A DNA stretch of 64,000 nt. Origin: RPQJ01 sp963746325. GTDB taxonomy: Bacteria; Pseudomonadota; Gammaproteobacteria; Steroidobacterales; Steroidobacteraceae. The position numbers and the translations under genes are program-made. Shown piece by piece: positions 55,830-63,216 of the stretch. The stretch is from NCBI GenBank assembly GCA_963746325.1, contig CAVVBC010000023.1:113857-177856 (forward strand), read 5' to 3'. The notes under the pieces are model-generated. The model did not search any database. It was given only the letters and a program-made list of their open reading frames with translations, and was not told the DNA's origin. How positions within the stretch are numbered: position 1 is the first letter of the stretch; the number at the start of each line of letters is the position of its first letter.

Positions 55830-55846
55830 TTATCGTGTTCCGATAA
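55830..55846. promoter_or_regulatory. Putative HigA/HigBA operator
   Basis: Perfect inverted repeat TTATCG-TGTTC-CGATAA (55830-55846), within a longer AT-rich segment ending 9 bases before the toxin ATG at 55856. Its location is typical for autoregulation of toxin-first HigBA operons. Binding is inferred, not shown. Confidence 0.65.
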
Positions 55847-55855
55847 CATGGAAAT

Positions 55856-56147
55856 ATGATCGAAAGCTTCGGGAATCGGCTCGCCGAAGACCTGTTCTTC
55901 GATCGAAGGTCCGCGGACGACGCGGGCCTTCCCACCTGACTTGCTGCGCGTGGCACGACGCAAGGTGCTGTACCTGCACGATGCCGCCGAACTGGATGAT
56001 CTGCGAGTGCCGCCAGGAAATCGCCTGGAACTGCTCAAGGGTCGCTGGAAGGGGTATTACTCGATCCGGATCAATGACCAGTGGCGGCTGGTGTTCCGGT
56101 GGGAGCAGGGCCATGCGCAGAATGTGACGGTGGTCGATTACCACTGA
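55856..56147 (+). CDS. higB: HigB-type RelE-superfamily toxin (one extra base)
   Basis: 96 residues after correction. Starting MIESFGNRLAEDLFFDRRSADDAGLP, the frame stops at 55937-55939; removing T55937 gives TDLLRVARRKVLYLHDAAELDDLRVPPGNRLELLKGRWKGYYSIRINDQWRLVFRW and VDYH, i.e. the full HigB fold with the catalytic-region RINDQWRL. HigB toxins cleave mRNA on the ribosome. Toxin precedes antitoxin, as usual in HigBA. Confidence 0.9.
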
Positions 56148-56170
56148 GCGAGCCTGCGGAGGACTGGACG

Positions 56171-56452
56171 ATGGCAAGAAAGCGCGCACTGCAGCCAGCC
56201 AACCCGATTCACCCGGGCGCGATGCTGCTCGAGGAGTTCCTGCAGCCGGCTGACAAGTCGCAGGCCGCGTTCGCGCGCGAAATCGGCTGGACCAGGGCCC
56301 GGCTCAATGAGTTCATCAAGGGCAAGCGTGGCGTCACCGCGGACGCCGCCCTGGACCTGGCGGAAGTGCTCAAGACCTCGCCGCGCCTGTGGATGAACCT
56401 GCAGTCGACCTACGACCTGGCCGAGGCGACGCGACGGCGAAGCGCCGCATAA
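56171..56452 (+). CDS. higA: HigA antitoxin, HTH type
   Basis: 93 residues: NPIHPGAMLLEEFLQPADKSQAAFAREIGWTRARLNEFIKGKRGVTADAALDLAEVLKTSPRLWMNLQSTYDLAEA, the canonical HigA helix-turn-helix with GxML-EEFL start and the WMNLQ-x-x-YDL motif. GGAGG 8 bases before ATG 56171. Neutralises HigB and represses the operon. Confidence 0.94.
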   Translation: MARKRALQPANPIHPGAMLLEEFLQPADKSQAAFAREIGWTRARLNEFIKGKRGVTADAALDLAEVLKTSPRLWMNLQSTYDLAEATRRRSAA

Positions 56453-56563
56453 GCTTACGGGTGGCGCAGGCCGCGGCTCGGCGTCCGCTGCGGCTGAATC
56501 CACGCACCCCGGGCCTGCGATTTTGATCTGGACCCGACCCCTTTCCACGATCGAGGCCCACCC

Positions 56564-56905
56564 ATGACGCACCGAGCCGCCGTTCTCGCCATCGTCGCCG
56601 CCACCTGGGCACTCAGCGCCTGTGGCGTGAGCTCCCCTGACACGAACGGGGCGCGCGCGACCGTCGGCGCACCCCAGCTTGTCGTCGAGCTGAAGACGCT
56701 GCCGCACGGACATCCGCCCGTGCCGGGCTACTCTGTGCCGTCGACGCTGCCGGAAGGTCACCCACCCGTTCCGGGGTTCCACGCGGCACCGGCGCTGCCC
56801 GAAGGCCATCCCGGTTGCCCTGCGAGCGAGGCACTCGAGACACCGCCCGCCGACGCCGGGATGCATCACACGCTGCATAGCCCGCCGGATCTCGTCAGCA
56901 CCTGA
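56564..56905 (+). CDS. Small lipoprotein with three LPxGHPPVPG repeats
   Basis: 113 residues. Signal with lipobox ALSAC (Cys at about 20). The mature protein has a short linker and three tandem copies of the motif L-P-x-G-H-P-x-V/C-P: LPHGHPPVPGYSVPST, LPEGHPPVPGFHAAPA and LPEGHPGCPAS. The rest is disordered with a His-rich end (MHHTLHS). The repeat motif suggests metal or peptide binding, but I recognise no characterised family. GAGG ribosome-binding site 7-8 bases before ATG. Confidence 0.72.
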   Translation: MTHRAAVLAIVAATWALSACGVSSPDTNGARATVGAPQLVVELKTLPHGHPPVPGYSVPSTLPEGHPPVPGFHAAPALPEGHPGCPASEALETPPADAGMHHTLHSPPDLVST

Positions 56906-57009
56906 CGGACCCGCCGGGACCCGACCGCCTCCCCAGGGAGGCACCTGCTGTTCTGCCGCGGGCGTAGCCGTCACACTGGCGGTGAGTTCATCGCGGTGGG
57001 AGCGGGCGA

Positions 57010-57789
57010 TTGGGTACGAGGTTCTTGGCAAGCCTGCGGGTCGTCGCTGCCTGCGTCCTGTTGGCGAGCGCAGGGGCCGGGGCCCAGTCCCCCGTCCTGG
57101 TCGGCCGGGTCACCGAGGTGACCGACGGCGACACGATCCACGTCGCGCTGGCCTCCGGGCCGATCATCGTTCGACTGCATTCCATCGACACGCCCGAGCG
57201 CTCACAGCCGTGGGGGCGGCAGGCGACCACTGCGCTCGAGCGGCGCCTGAAGAAAGGCACGCAGGTGACGCTGCAGCCGATCACGCAGGACAAGTACGAC
57301 CGCCTGGTGGCGGTGGTCTACCTGGGTGACGAGAACGTCAACGCCTGGATGGTGCAGCAAGGCCACGCCTGGGCCTATCGCCAGTACCTGGACGATGCGC
57401 AGTACTGCGCCTGGGAGCAGCAGGCGCGGGCGTCCGGCTCAGGGGTGTGGTCGCTGCCGCCGACAAAGCGTGTCGCGCCGTGGGAGTTCCGCCAGGCCGA
57501 GCGCGAGCAGCGACAGATCGTCATGGGCAGCACCGTCGAAACCGAGAAGGCGTGCGTGGACGCCATGAACGATCGAGGCCCCGTGACGAATACGACGGTG
57601 GTTGTTCCATCGAAGCCCGACGGCTCGTGCCGGATCAAGGGCAACATCAACGACAAAGGCGAGCGCATCTACCACGTGCCCGGCAGCGACGCGTACGAGC
57701 GTACCGGCATCAGCACGAGTCGCGGGGAGCGCTGGTTCTGCACGGAGGAGGAGGCGCGGAAGGCGGGGTGGCGGGCGCCGCGGGGGTGA
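57010..57789 (+). CDS. Exported thermonuclease-like (SNase) nuclease
   Basis: 259 residues. Signal peptide 1-26. OB-fold SNase domain: VGRVTEVTDGDTIHVALASGPIIVRLHSIDTPERSQPWGRQATTALERRLKKGTQVTL, with the Asp/Asp and Arg/Glu catalytic positions (VTDGDT, IDTPE, KYDRLV), then VNAWMVQQGHAWAYRQY. A C-terminal sunset-type domain (CRIKGNINDKGERIYHVPGSDAYERTGI ... RWFCTEEEARKAGWR) follows. Start TTG 57010. It would degrade nucleic acids outside the cytoplasm. Confidence 0.92.
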   Translation: MGTRFLASLRVVAACVLLASAGAGAQSPVLVGRVTEVTDGDTIHVALASGPIIVRLHSIDTPERSQPWGRQATTALERRLKKGTQVTLQPITQDKYDRLVAVVYLGDENVNAWMVQQGHAWAYRQYLDDAQYCAWEQQARASGSGVWSLPPTKRVAPWEFRQAEREQRQIVMGSTVETEKACVDAMNDRGPVTNTTVVVPSKPDGSCRIKGNINDKGERIYHVPGSDAYERTGISTSRGERWFCTEEEARKAGWRAPRG

Positions 57790-57856
57790 ATTCCTTCACC
57801 GAGTGGCTGTATAAGGTCACGATCCTGAACGCTTTCCCCGACCGGGGGTTCAAACC

Positions 57857-58075
57857 GTGAAACTCAGTTACTTCGCCCACACCGACTCGCTCTACATCGA
57901 CCTTTCGGAAGAACCAGGCGTTGAAAGCCGCGAGATCTCCGAGGGCGTCGTGCTGGACTACAACGCCGCGGGGCGACTCGTGGGCATCGACATCGACGAA
58001 GCCAGCAAGCGCGTGCAGATGGACAAGTTGGTGCTGAGCCAGTTGCCGTCAACGGTCGAGACCGCTGCTGCATAA
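57857..58075 (+). CDS. DUF2283 family protein
   Basis: 72 residues: KLSYFAHTDSLYIDLSEEPGVESREISEGVVLDYNAAGRLVGIDIDEASKRV, a complete DUF2283 domain. Members are often paired with DUF4258 proteins in toxin-antitoxin-like loci; here no full DUF4258 gene is present. A 25-codon in-frame fragment at 57786-57860 (ending NAFPDRGFKP) directly before its GTG may be the tail of a lost partner. GTG 57857 overlaps that fragment's stop. Confidence 0.85.
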   Translation: MKLSYFAHTDSLYIDLSEEPGVESREISEGVVLDYNAAGRLVGIDIDEASKRVQMDKLVLSQLPSTVETAAA

Positions 58076-58091
58076 GACTCAGCGTAGCTCG

Positions 58092-58319
58092 TCACGCCGC
58101 GTGAAATACCGCCCGACGAACCGCGGCCGGCAACTCGACTTTGTGAAAGTTCTTCGCCGGGTACAGGTAATCCTCACCTGATTCATCGACGACTCGGAGT
58201 AGTCCCCGCTCTTCGGCATCGGTATCTGGGAGCAGCGCATACAGCTTGCGACGCTCCAAGGCCGCCTCGTAGCCCGAGTTATCGACGCAAACGACGAGAT
58301 CGCTGGGTTCTTTTGCCAT
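58092..58319 (-). CDS. Conserved small protein, 75 residues, intact copy
   Basis: MAKEPSDLVVCVDNSGYEAALERRKLYALLPD ... GLLRVVDESGEDYLYPAKNFHKVELPAAVRRAVFHAA. This family of short cytosolic proteins with an E-D-Y-L-Y-P motif near the C-terminus is common in accessory regions, usually beside a RelE-like or similar gene; function unknown. It lies 12 bases after the 76-residue gene on the same strand. A truncated duplicate is found at 60618-60729. Confidence 0.75.
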   Translation of the reverse strand: MAKEPSDLVVCVDNSGYEAALERRKLYALLPDTDAEERGLLRVVDESGEDYLYPAKNFHKVELPAAVRRAVFHAA

Positions 58320-58330
58320 GAAAGGTCGCC

Positions 58331-58561
58331 TCAGAGAAACCGCTTGATCTTGAACTCGCGCTTGCCGATGCCGGCACACTCGTACCAGTGAATTTCTGCC
58401 ACGGCGACCTCACCCGATGCAAGCCGCACCTGGGCGACGCCCTTGCGCTTCAGCCAGCGTCCGCGTCCGTAGACTCTACGCAGTCGCGCCCTCTCGCGAA
58501 TGCCGGACCCTGCAGCAATCGTCTGTGCGGACGATACGACACCGACGATCGTAAAGTACAT
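58331..58561 (-). CDS. Conserved small basic protein, 76 residues
   Basis: MYFTIVGVVSSAQTIAAGSGIRERARLRRVYGRGRWLKRKGVAQVRLASGEVAVAEIHWYECAGIGKREFKIKRFL. The pattern IR(E)xARLR-x-YG-x-GRW-x-KRKG-x-A-x-V and the HWYE-x-x-G-I-G-K-x-E-F-K-I-K-R end are shared by a family of short proteins in proteobacteria. Strongly basic, likely nucleic-acid-binding or RelE-like in fold. Forms a two-gene operon with the 75-residue gene downstream. Functional pairing inferred; unnamed family. Confidence 0.78.
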   Translation of the reverse strand: MYFTIVGVVSSAQTIAAGSGIRERARLRRVYGRGRWLKRKGVAQVRLASGEVAVAEIHWYECAGIGKREFKIKRFL

Positions 58562-58769
58562 GATGACGTCCCGGCTCGGCGAGCCAAGGCCTGTTGGTGG
58601 CTTCGATCGTGGGTTCGCGCCAACCATCGGGGTACCTGAGAATTTGCCCTGAACGCACTAATTCAGCTTGCTGTCGCGGAAAGCCCGATTGCCCAATGTC
58701 GAGGGTGGGGATACGGTCGCGGCATCGCTTCGCGGTCTCGATTCGCGCAATTTATGGATGAGTTGGCCC

Positions 58770-59237
58770 ATGAAAAAAAGTAGCGACAACTTACTGCAGG
58801 CGGCCATGGCCGCTGTACGTGACTGCGCGAGCACGATGGAGGCTCAAGCGGTGGGTCTGCTGGCGGCGCTGCCGAAGATGCCGATGGATGACGCATTGCG
58901 GGCGAGCGCACTGAAACTGAGCGCCGGGCTCAATGATGCGTCCGGGCGTGTGACGTTCGAGCTGGCGTTGCTGCAAACCGAACTGGGTGAGGGCAAGGCG
59001 GAGGCCGCATCCGCTGTGCGGATCCTGGCCGGAATGGACGCATTGATGATGGACGCTGTGGCGGCCATGGCTGACGTCGCGGACGAACTGGAGAAAGCCG
59101 CTGAGCTCGATGAGACCAACGAGCGATCGTTCGTGATGGTGATCGAAGCGACCGCCGTCATGCTGCAGGGGCTCGAGAGGGCGAAGGCTGCGACCCAGGC
59201 ACTCGTTGCGGCAGGTCCGGCCGCCAAGCGGGTTTGA
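58770..59237 (+). CDS. All-helical small protein, partner of the HEPN gene
   Basis: 155 residues, no signal peptide or cysteine pairs except one Cys. Predominantly Ala/Leu/Met/Glu helices with heptad-like spacing: DNLLQAAMAAVRDCASTMEAQAVGLLAALP, ALLQTELGEGKAEAASAVRILAG and EATAVMLQGLERAKAATQALV. Stop codon overlaps the ATG of the HEPN gene (TGATG), so they are translationally coupled. I recognise no family. By context it could be an antitoxin or scaffold for the HEPN protein. ATG 58770 is chosen; the upstream extension to 58668 has no support. Confidence 0.6.
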   Translation: MKKSSDNLLQAAMAAVRDCASTMEAQAVGLLAALPKMPMDDALRASALKLSAGLNDASGRVTFELALLQTELGEGKAEAASAVRILAGMDALMMDAVAAMADVADELEKAAELDETNERSFVMVIEATAVMLQGLERAKAATQALVAAGPAAKRV

Positions 59238-59896
59238 TGGCTTACGCGCAACTCAAGGAACGGCATCGAGCGGAGCGGGGTGCCTGGCACCCGAACCTGA
59301 GCTTGCGGGTGCACCGGGCGCTGTCGTGGCTCGACCGGGCCGAGCAGCTCGGGCTGCAGCACGATGCGGACGGGCAGTTCGTCCTGCTGTGGATTGCGTT
59401 CAACGCGGCGTATGCGACGGATATCGATGAGAAGTATCGCGATTCGGAGCAGCAGACGTTTCGCGGGTTTCTCGACAAGCTGACACAACTCGACGCCGGG
59501 AAAAAGCGCTTCGACGCGCTGGCCTGGACCGAGTTTCCGAAAAGCATCCGGGTACTGCTCGACAACCCGTACGTGTTCGCGGATTTCTGGAAGTTCCAGA
59601 ACGGGTCGCTGCCGGAGCCGGCATGGAAAGCGAGCTTCGCGGCCGCCAACAAGGCGGCGCACGTCGCGCTGGGCCGGCAGGACACGGTGACGGTGCTGTC
59701 GATCGTGCTGTCGCGCATCTACACGCTGCGCAACCAGCTGATTCACGGCGGGGCCACCTGGAACGGGTCGGTCAATCGCGAGCAGCTGCGGGACTGCGTC
59801 AACCTGATGGGGAAGCTGGTGCCCCTGGTAATCGAGGTGATGATGGATCACCCCGGCACGTTGTGGGGAGATGCGGTTTATCCGGTCGTGAAGTGA
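59237..59896 (+). CDS. HEPN-domain protein with Rx4H motif
   Basis: 219 residues. A helical domain with WLDRAEQLGLQHDADGQFVLLWIAFNAAYATDI near the start and VLSIVLSRIYTLRNQLIHGGATWNG at 153-177. The R165-N-Q-L-I-H170 element is the Rx4-6H catalytic motif of HEPN ribonucleases, and the arrangement matches Apea-like HEPN proteins seen with toxin-antitoxin and defence loci. No additional domain. Coupled to a small helical upstream gene. Catalysis is inferred from the motif. Confidence 0.8.
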   Translation: MAYAQLKERHRAERGAWHPNLSLRVHRALSWLDRAEQLGLQHDADGQFVLLWIAFNAAYATDIDEKYRDSEQQTFRGFLDKLTQLDAGKKRFDALAWTEFPKSIRVLLDNPYVFADFWKFQNGSLPEPAWKASFAAANKAAHVALGRQDTVTVLSIVLSRIYTLRNQLIHGGATWNGSVNREQLRDCVNLMGKLVPLVIEVMMDHPGTLWGDAVYPVVK

Positions 59897-60081
59897 GGGG
59901 CCGCGTCTTGCCTTCGCGGTCATGGGCGCCCTGGCACCGTTACTGACGTTTCAGCTGAAACTCTCAATCTCGATTTGAAAACCGCTGGCCAATCTCGAAT
60001 GTCACTGTTCCGGGCAGATTTGCATCAGCTGATGTGGCGGTGTAGCCGTAGTGTCGTGGAGACTCACCGTGACCGAGCTCC

Positions 60082-60354
60082 ATGCGGCTTCCACACAAAG
60101 CGCTGTTTTTCACTAGCCTGGAATTCCGGAAAGACCAGCCCGCCGCGCTGCGTCGTGCCTTGCTTCAACATGCTGCAGACAATGAGGTAAGCTCAGTTCG
60201 GCAGACGAACTTCGGAGCCAAGTACGTGATTGACGGTCGCATTTTCGGGCCGACCGGAAGAGCGGCGTCGATTCGAAGCATCTGGTTCATCGAGGTAGGA
60301 GCGCGCGGCCCAAGGCTCATCACGGCGTACCCATTGCGAGGCGTGCAGAAATGA
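60082..60354 (+). CDS. DUF6883 protein, N-terminus shortened
   Basis: 90 residues: MRLPHKALFFTSLEFRKDQPAALRRALLQHAADNEVSS ... FGAKYVIDGRIFGPTGRAASIRSIWFIEVGARGPRLITAYPL. From QPAALRRALLQHA onward this is a normal DUF6883 domain. The usual members carry about 25 more residues between M-R-L-P and K-A-L-F-F (the N-E/A-H-A-x-x-D-x-x-K-L-x-x-Y-L-L segment), so an in-frame deletion is likely here. DUF6883 proteins are paired with DUF4926 proteins in toxin-immunity-like or TA-like loci. Ends by overlapping the DUF4926 start. Confidence 0.78.
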   Translation: MRLPHKALFFTSLEFRKDQPAALRRALLQHAADNEVSSVRQTNFGAKYVIDGRIFGPTGRAASIRSIWFIEVGARGPRLITAYPLRGVQK

Positions 60355-60578
60355 CAATCCGAGAACACGAGTTGGTAGTGCTGATGGCCGACATCCCTGC
60401 CGAGAGCCTCAAGCAGGGCGACGTCGGTACCGTCGTACTCGTGCACGGGGAAGGCGCCGGATTCGAGGTGGAATTCGCTACGCTTGCGGGTGAAACCCTG
60501 GCAGTCGTGACCGTCCCGGCGAATTCGGTTCGCCCTGTCGGTGACAACGAGATTGCTCACGTGCGTCGCGTCGCTTGA
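60351..60578 (+). CDS. DUF4926 protein
   Basis: 75 residues: REHELVVLMADIPAESLKQGDVGTVVLVHGEGAGFEVEFATLAGETLAVVTVPANSVRPV. This is the SH3-like DUF4926 domain almost from end to end. ATG 60351 overlaps the stop of the DUF6883 gene (ATGA). By comparison with related pairs it may be the partner/immunity protein of the upstream gene; inferred. Confidence 0.88.
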   Translation: MTIREHELVVLMADIPAESLKQGDVGTVVLVHGEGAGFEVEFATLAGETLAVVTVPANSVRPVGDNEIAHVRRVA

Positions 60579-60617
60579 CGACGCCTGGCGCCTGATCGCT
60601 CGATTCGGCGCTGACAA

Positions 60618-60729
60618 TCACGCCGCGTGAAACACGGCCCGACGAACCGCGGCCGGCAACTCGACCTTTTGAAAGTTCTTCGCCGGGTACAGGTAGTCCT
60701 CAGACGAGATCTCCGGGTTCTATTGCCAT
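60618..60729 (-). pseudogene. Internally deleted duplicate of the 75-residue gene at 58092-58319
   Basis: The 3' part (60618-60700) is almost identical to 58092-58174, reading EDYLYPAKNFQKVELPAAVRRAVFHAA, and the 5' part (60703-60729) matches 58293-58319, reading M-A-I-E-P-G-D-L-V before a TGA. The roughly 115 bases that lie between these parts in the intact gene are missing. Only a nine-codon peptide remains in frame from the ATG. Its ATG overlaps the stop of the antitoxin gene 60729-61052 (TAATG), so it arrived as, or became, the distal gene of that operon. Confidence 0.8.
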
Positions 60730-61052
60730 TATCCCGCTCGCTTTGCCGGGGCCGCTCGCATCTCGAATGTGTAGCCCAACGCAGATGCGACTCCGACGAT
60801 CGTCGTAAAGGCAGGGTTGCCGCTCTCGCTCAGCGCCTTGTAGAGGCTCTCGCGACCGAGGCCACAACGCTTCGCCACTCGCGACATGCCCCGGGCACGG
60901 GCCACGGTTCCGAGCGCCGTCACCATCGCTTGTGCATCCCCTTCAGCGAGCGCGGCATTGAGGTACGCCAGTTGCGTCTCATCGTCGACAAGATACTCGG
61001 CGGCGTCGAAGGGGGTAGTGCGTACGGGTTTCGTGCGGCTGGATCGGTTCAT
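60729..61052 (-). CDS. Orphan HTH antitoxin (addiction-module antidote type)
   Basis: 107 residues: FDAAEYLVDDETQLAYLNAALAEGDAQAMVTALGTVARARGMSRVAKRCGLGRESLYKALSESGNPAFTTIVGVASALGYTFEMRA. The helix-turn-helix GMSRVAKRCGLGRESLYKALS is the hallmark of the putative addiction module antidote family. Normally a RelE-like toxin precedes it; here no toxin reading frame exists on this strand upstream. A palindromic operator lies 26 bases before the ATG. Unlike the plus-strand antitoxin at 61565, only about a third of the residues match. Confidence 0.88.
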   Translation of the reverse strand: MNRSSRTKPVRTTPFDAAEYLVDDETQLAYLNAALAEGDAQAMVTALGTVARARGMSRVAKRCGLGRESLYKALSESGNPAFTTIVGVASALGYTFEMRAAPAKRAG

Positions 61053-61077
61053 TGCCTGGACTCCATGGCGTGAGCAT

Positions 61078-61095
61078 CGTATCCCATAGGATACG
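61078..61095. promoter_or_regulatory. Palindromic operator CGTATCC-CATA-GGATACG
   Basis: Perfect 7-base arms with a 4-base spacer, located between the start of the orphan antitoxin (61052, minus) and the divergent RelE toxin (61245, plus). Position and symmetry suit autorepression by the antitoxin. Confidence 0.65.
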
Positions 61096-61244
61096 CAGTT
61101 TGTCGCGGCGATTTCTTGTCATTTCCAGCGCGTTCTTGAGTTGGATCGCCCTGCCTCGCAGGGCATCGTCATGCGATCCAATCCGGCTGTCCCCGATCGT
61201 CGGGCGGCCATCAGCGTTTGACACGGGTTCGCTTAAAAGCGAAA

Positions 61245-61568
61245 ATGCGGTACGACGTAGAGCACTACTTGTCGCCTGCGGGCCGCGACCCGTTTCAGCA
61301 GTGGCTCGATGGGCTGAGCGATCTCCGGTGCCGAGTGGCGGTACTGCGACGTGTCGATCGAATGGCCGACGGCAATCCCGGCGATCACCGGTTCTGCCGT
61401 GACGGCATCTGGGAGCTTCGCGTCGATTGTGGACCGGGCTACCGTGTCTATTTCGCACGAGCAAGCGCGGATCGGTTTGTGCTGCTCGGCGGTGGATCCA
61501 AGCGCGGTCAGTCGGCGGACATTGCGACCGCTGCGGCACAGTGGGCTGACTATAAGGAACGGCGATGA
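61245..61568 (+). CDS. RelE/HigB-family addiction-module toxin
   Basis: 107 residues: MRYDVEHYLSPAGRDPFQQWLDGLSDLRCRVAVLRRVDRMADGNPGDHRFCRDGIWELRVDCGPGYRVYFARASADRFVLLGGGSKRGQSADIATAAAQW. The pattern F-x-x-W-L-x-x-L, R-x-R-x-x-R-M-x-x-G-N-P-G-D and W-E-L-R-x-D-x-G-P-G-Y-R-V-Y is the putative addiction-module killer family. Stop overlaps the antitoxin ATG. Intact. Confidence 0.92.
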   Translation: MRYDVEHYLSPAGRDPFQQWLDGLSDLRCRVAVLRRVDRMADGNPGDHRFCRDGIWELRVDCGPGYRVYFARASADRFVLLGGGSKRGQSADIATAAAQWADYKERR

Positions 61569-61885
61569 GCAAAGCCAAAACAAGCAGGAAGCCGGCGTCG
61601 CGCAGCCACGAAGACTCGACCGTCGAGAGTTTCCGACGCGATCGGAAGTATGCGGCGGCCTACCTGGACCAGGTGCTCGCCGATGGAGACCAGCAGGAGC
61701 TCATGCTGGCGCTGCGCCGGCTGTCGGAAGCATTCGGCGGCGTGCCGGGATTGGCGCAGCAGTCCGGCCTGAACGCGACCACGCTCTATCGAACACTGTC
61801 GGGGAACGGCAATCCGGAATTACGGACGCTGCGGGCGTTACTCGAGGCCATGGGACTTCGACTGTCGATCGCACCGGCGCCGTAG
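61565..61885 (+). CDS. HTH antitoxin of the RelE-type module
   Basis: 106 residues: VESFRRDRKYAAAYLDQVLADGDQQELMLALRRLSEAFGGVPGLAQQSGLNATTLYRTLSGNGNPELRTLRALLEAMGLRLSIAP. The HTH with GLN-x-T-T-L-Y-R-T-L-S-G-N-G-N-P is diagnostic of the antidote family. ATGA overlap with the toxin stop. Confidence 0.92.
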   Translation: MSKAKTSRKPASRSHEDSTVESFRRDRKYAAAYLDQVLADGDQQELMLALRRLSEAFGGVPGLAQQSGLNATTLYRTLSGNGNPELRTLRALLEAMGLRLSIAPAP

Positions 61886-62047
61886 CCCGGCCGCCACGCC
61901 AGTGGCTCACCTCCTGAGCCTCCCCCGCGCGTAGAATCTACCCAGCATCAAGAACGGAGCGCGTGCTCCGGCCAACCTGCCAGCTCGGCAAGGTGGATCG
62001 CCATTTCGGCGGATGCGGCCCGGATCCGGGCAACGAAGGAGCATCGC

Positions 62048-63216
62048 ATGGCCGTTCAATCCATTTCGCCCGAGGACCTGTCCAAGGGTCTGCCGCCCGT
62101 CATTGGTCTGCCGCGGTGCCTGCCCACAGCGGGCGGCGTACACGAAGACGGTGCTGGGCGAGGTACTCGTGCCCGACGAGTTGCCGCCGTACCTGCTGCT
62201 CGGGCGTCTCGATCGCAGCACGTTCCAATCCAGGGAGGCGGACTGGTCGGCGCGCTGGATCGGTGACGTGCCGGAAACATACGTCGAGGCGAAGTACGCT
62301 CGAGCCGAGCGACGCCTGACTCTGCGCCAGGTGTGGCGCGGCATCGAGGGTGGAACCAGCTTCACGGCCGGCGACGACTTCGGGCGCGCGATCCAGTACC
62401 TGTACATCCCGTTTCCCGAAACCTGGGACGCGGCGATGGGCGCACGACTCGAGGCGGCCTACGGCCTCAAGTACTTCGCGCAAGGCGCGAATGAGGTCGG
62501 CTTCACGGGTATCCCGGACGGTGGACTGAAGACGCTCTGCGTGCCGGTGCCGGTGGGTCGGCTCGCCGACCTGTATCGGTGCTTTGATGAGATGCGCGAC
62601 GACCCGCGGCTCATGACGCCGTTGTCAGCGCGGCTCGAGCTGCGGTTCGGCACCGTCAACTACGTCGTGGGCAAGAGCCCGGCGTGGACGCAGGATCCCA
62701 GCCGACTCTTTGCCGCCACGTTCGACGCGGGCGATCTGCTGCCACTCGGGTGGCCGCAACTCGAGCACGGCCAGGACGGGACGAGTGCGTGGACCGTACA
62801 GAGGTGGGTGTACCTGGCGTCGATCGGCGTGCCGTTCGCGGGTGTCGAGTTCGTGGTGGAGCGACTGGCGGAGCGGGGGCTGATCCGGCGGCGTGCTCAT
62901 GAGGGCGACTGCGCGTCTGAGGTCGATGCCGGCATCGAGTTCGATGCGTTCGTCGGGTCGGGCGCGATCGAGCTGCAGGGCCGATCGGTCGCGTGGATGG
63001 ACGCGTCTGCCACGCGGCGGGTGTTCTACCAGCTCAACTCGGACGAGGAGCTCGCGAAGGGCGGTGTCGACACGGATGCTGGTGGCGACGGCGCAGACGG
63101 AGGCGCAGGCCCGGGCACTGATCGAGCGGGCGGAAGCCGTGTCGGTCGGGCAGCGGGCGTGGCTGGAGCGCGAGGTGTTCGCGCCGAATGCCGGCCGCGA
63201 TGGGGCAGCGTCATGA
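62048..63216 (+). CDS. Unrecognised protein A of a right-edge operon (two extra bases)
   Basis: About 388 residues after correction. ATG 62048 has a strong AAGGAG 8 bases upstream. It opens MAVQSISPEDLSKGLPPVIG and must change frame near 62119-62125 (extra T in a GTGCCTGCCCAC stretch) to reach AAYTKTVLGEVLVPDELPPYLLLGRLDR, and again near 63060-63064 (extra G in AAGGGCGGTGTCG) to reach VSTRMLVATAQTEAQARALIERAEAV and the stop at 63214-63216. The body has D-D-F-G-R-A-I-Q-Y-L-Y-I-P-F-P-E-T-W-D and a GLKYFAQGANEVGFTGIPDGG segment. No signal peptide or membrane helix. I recognise no family. Confidence 0.7.
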
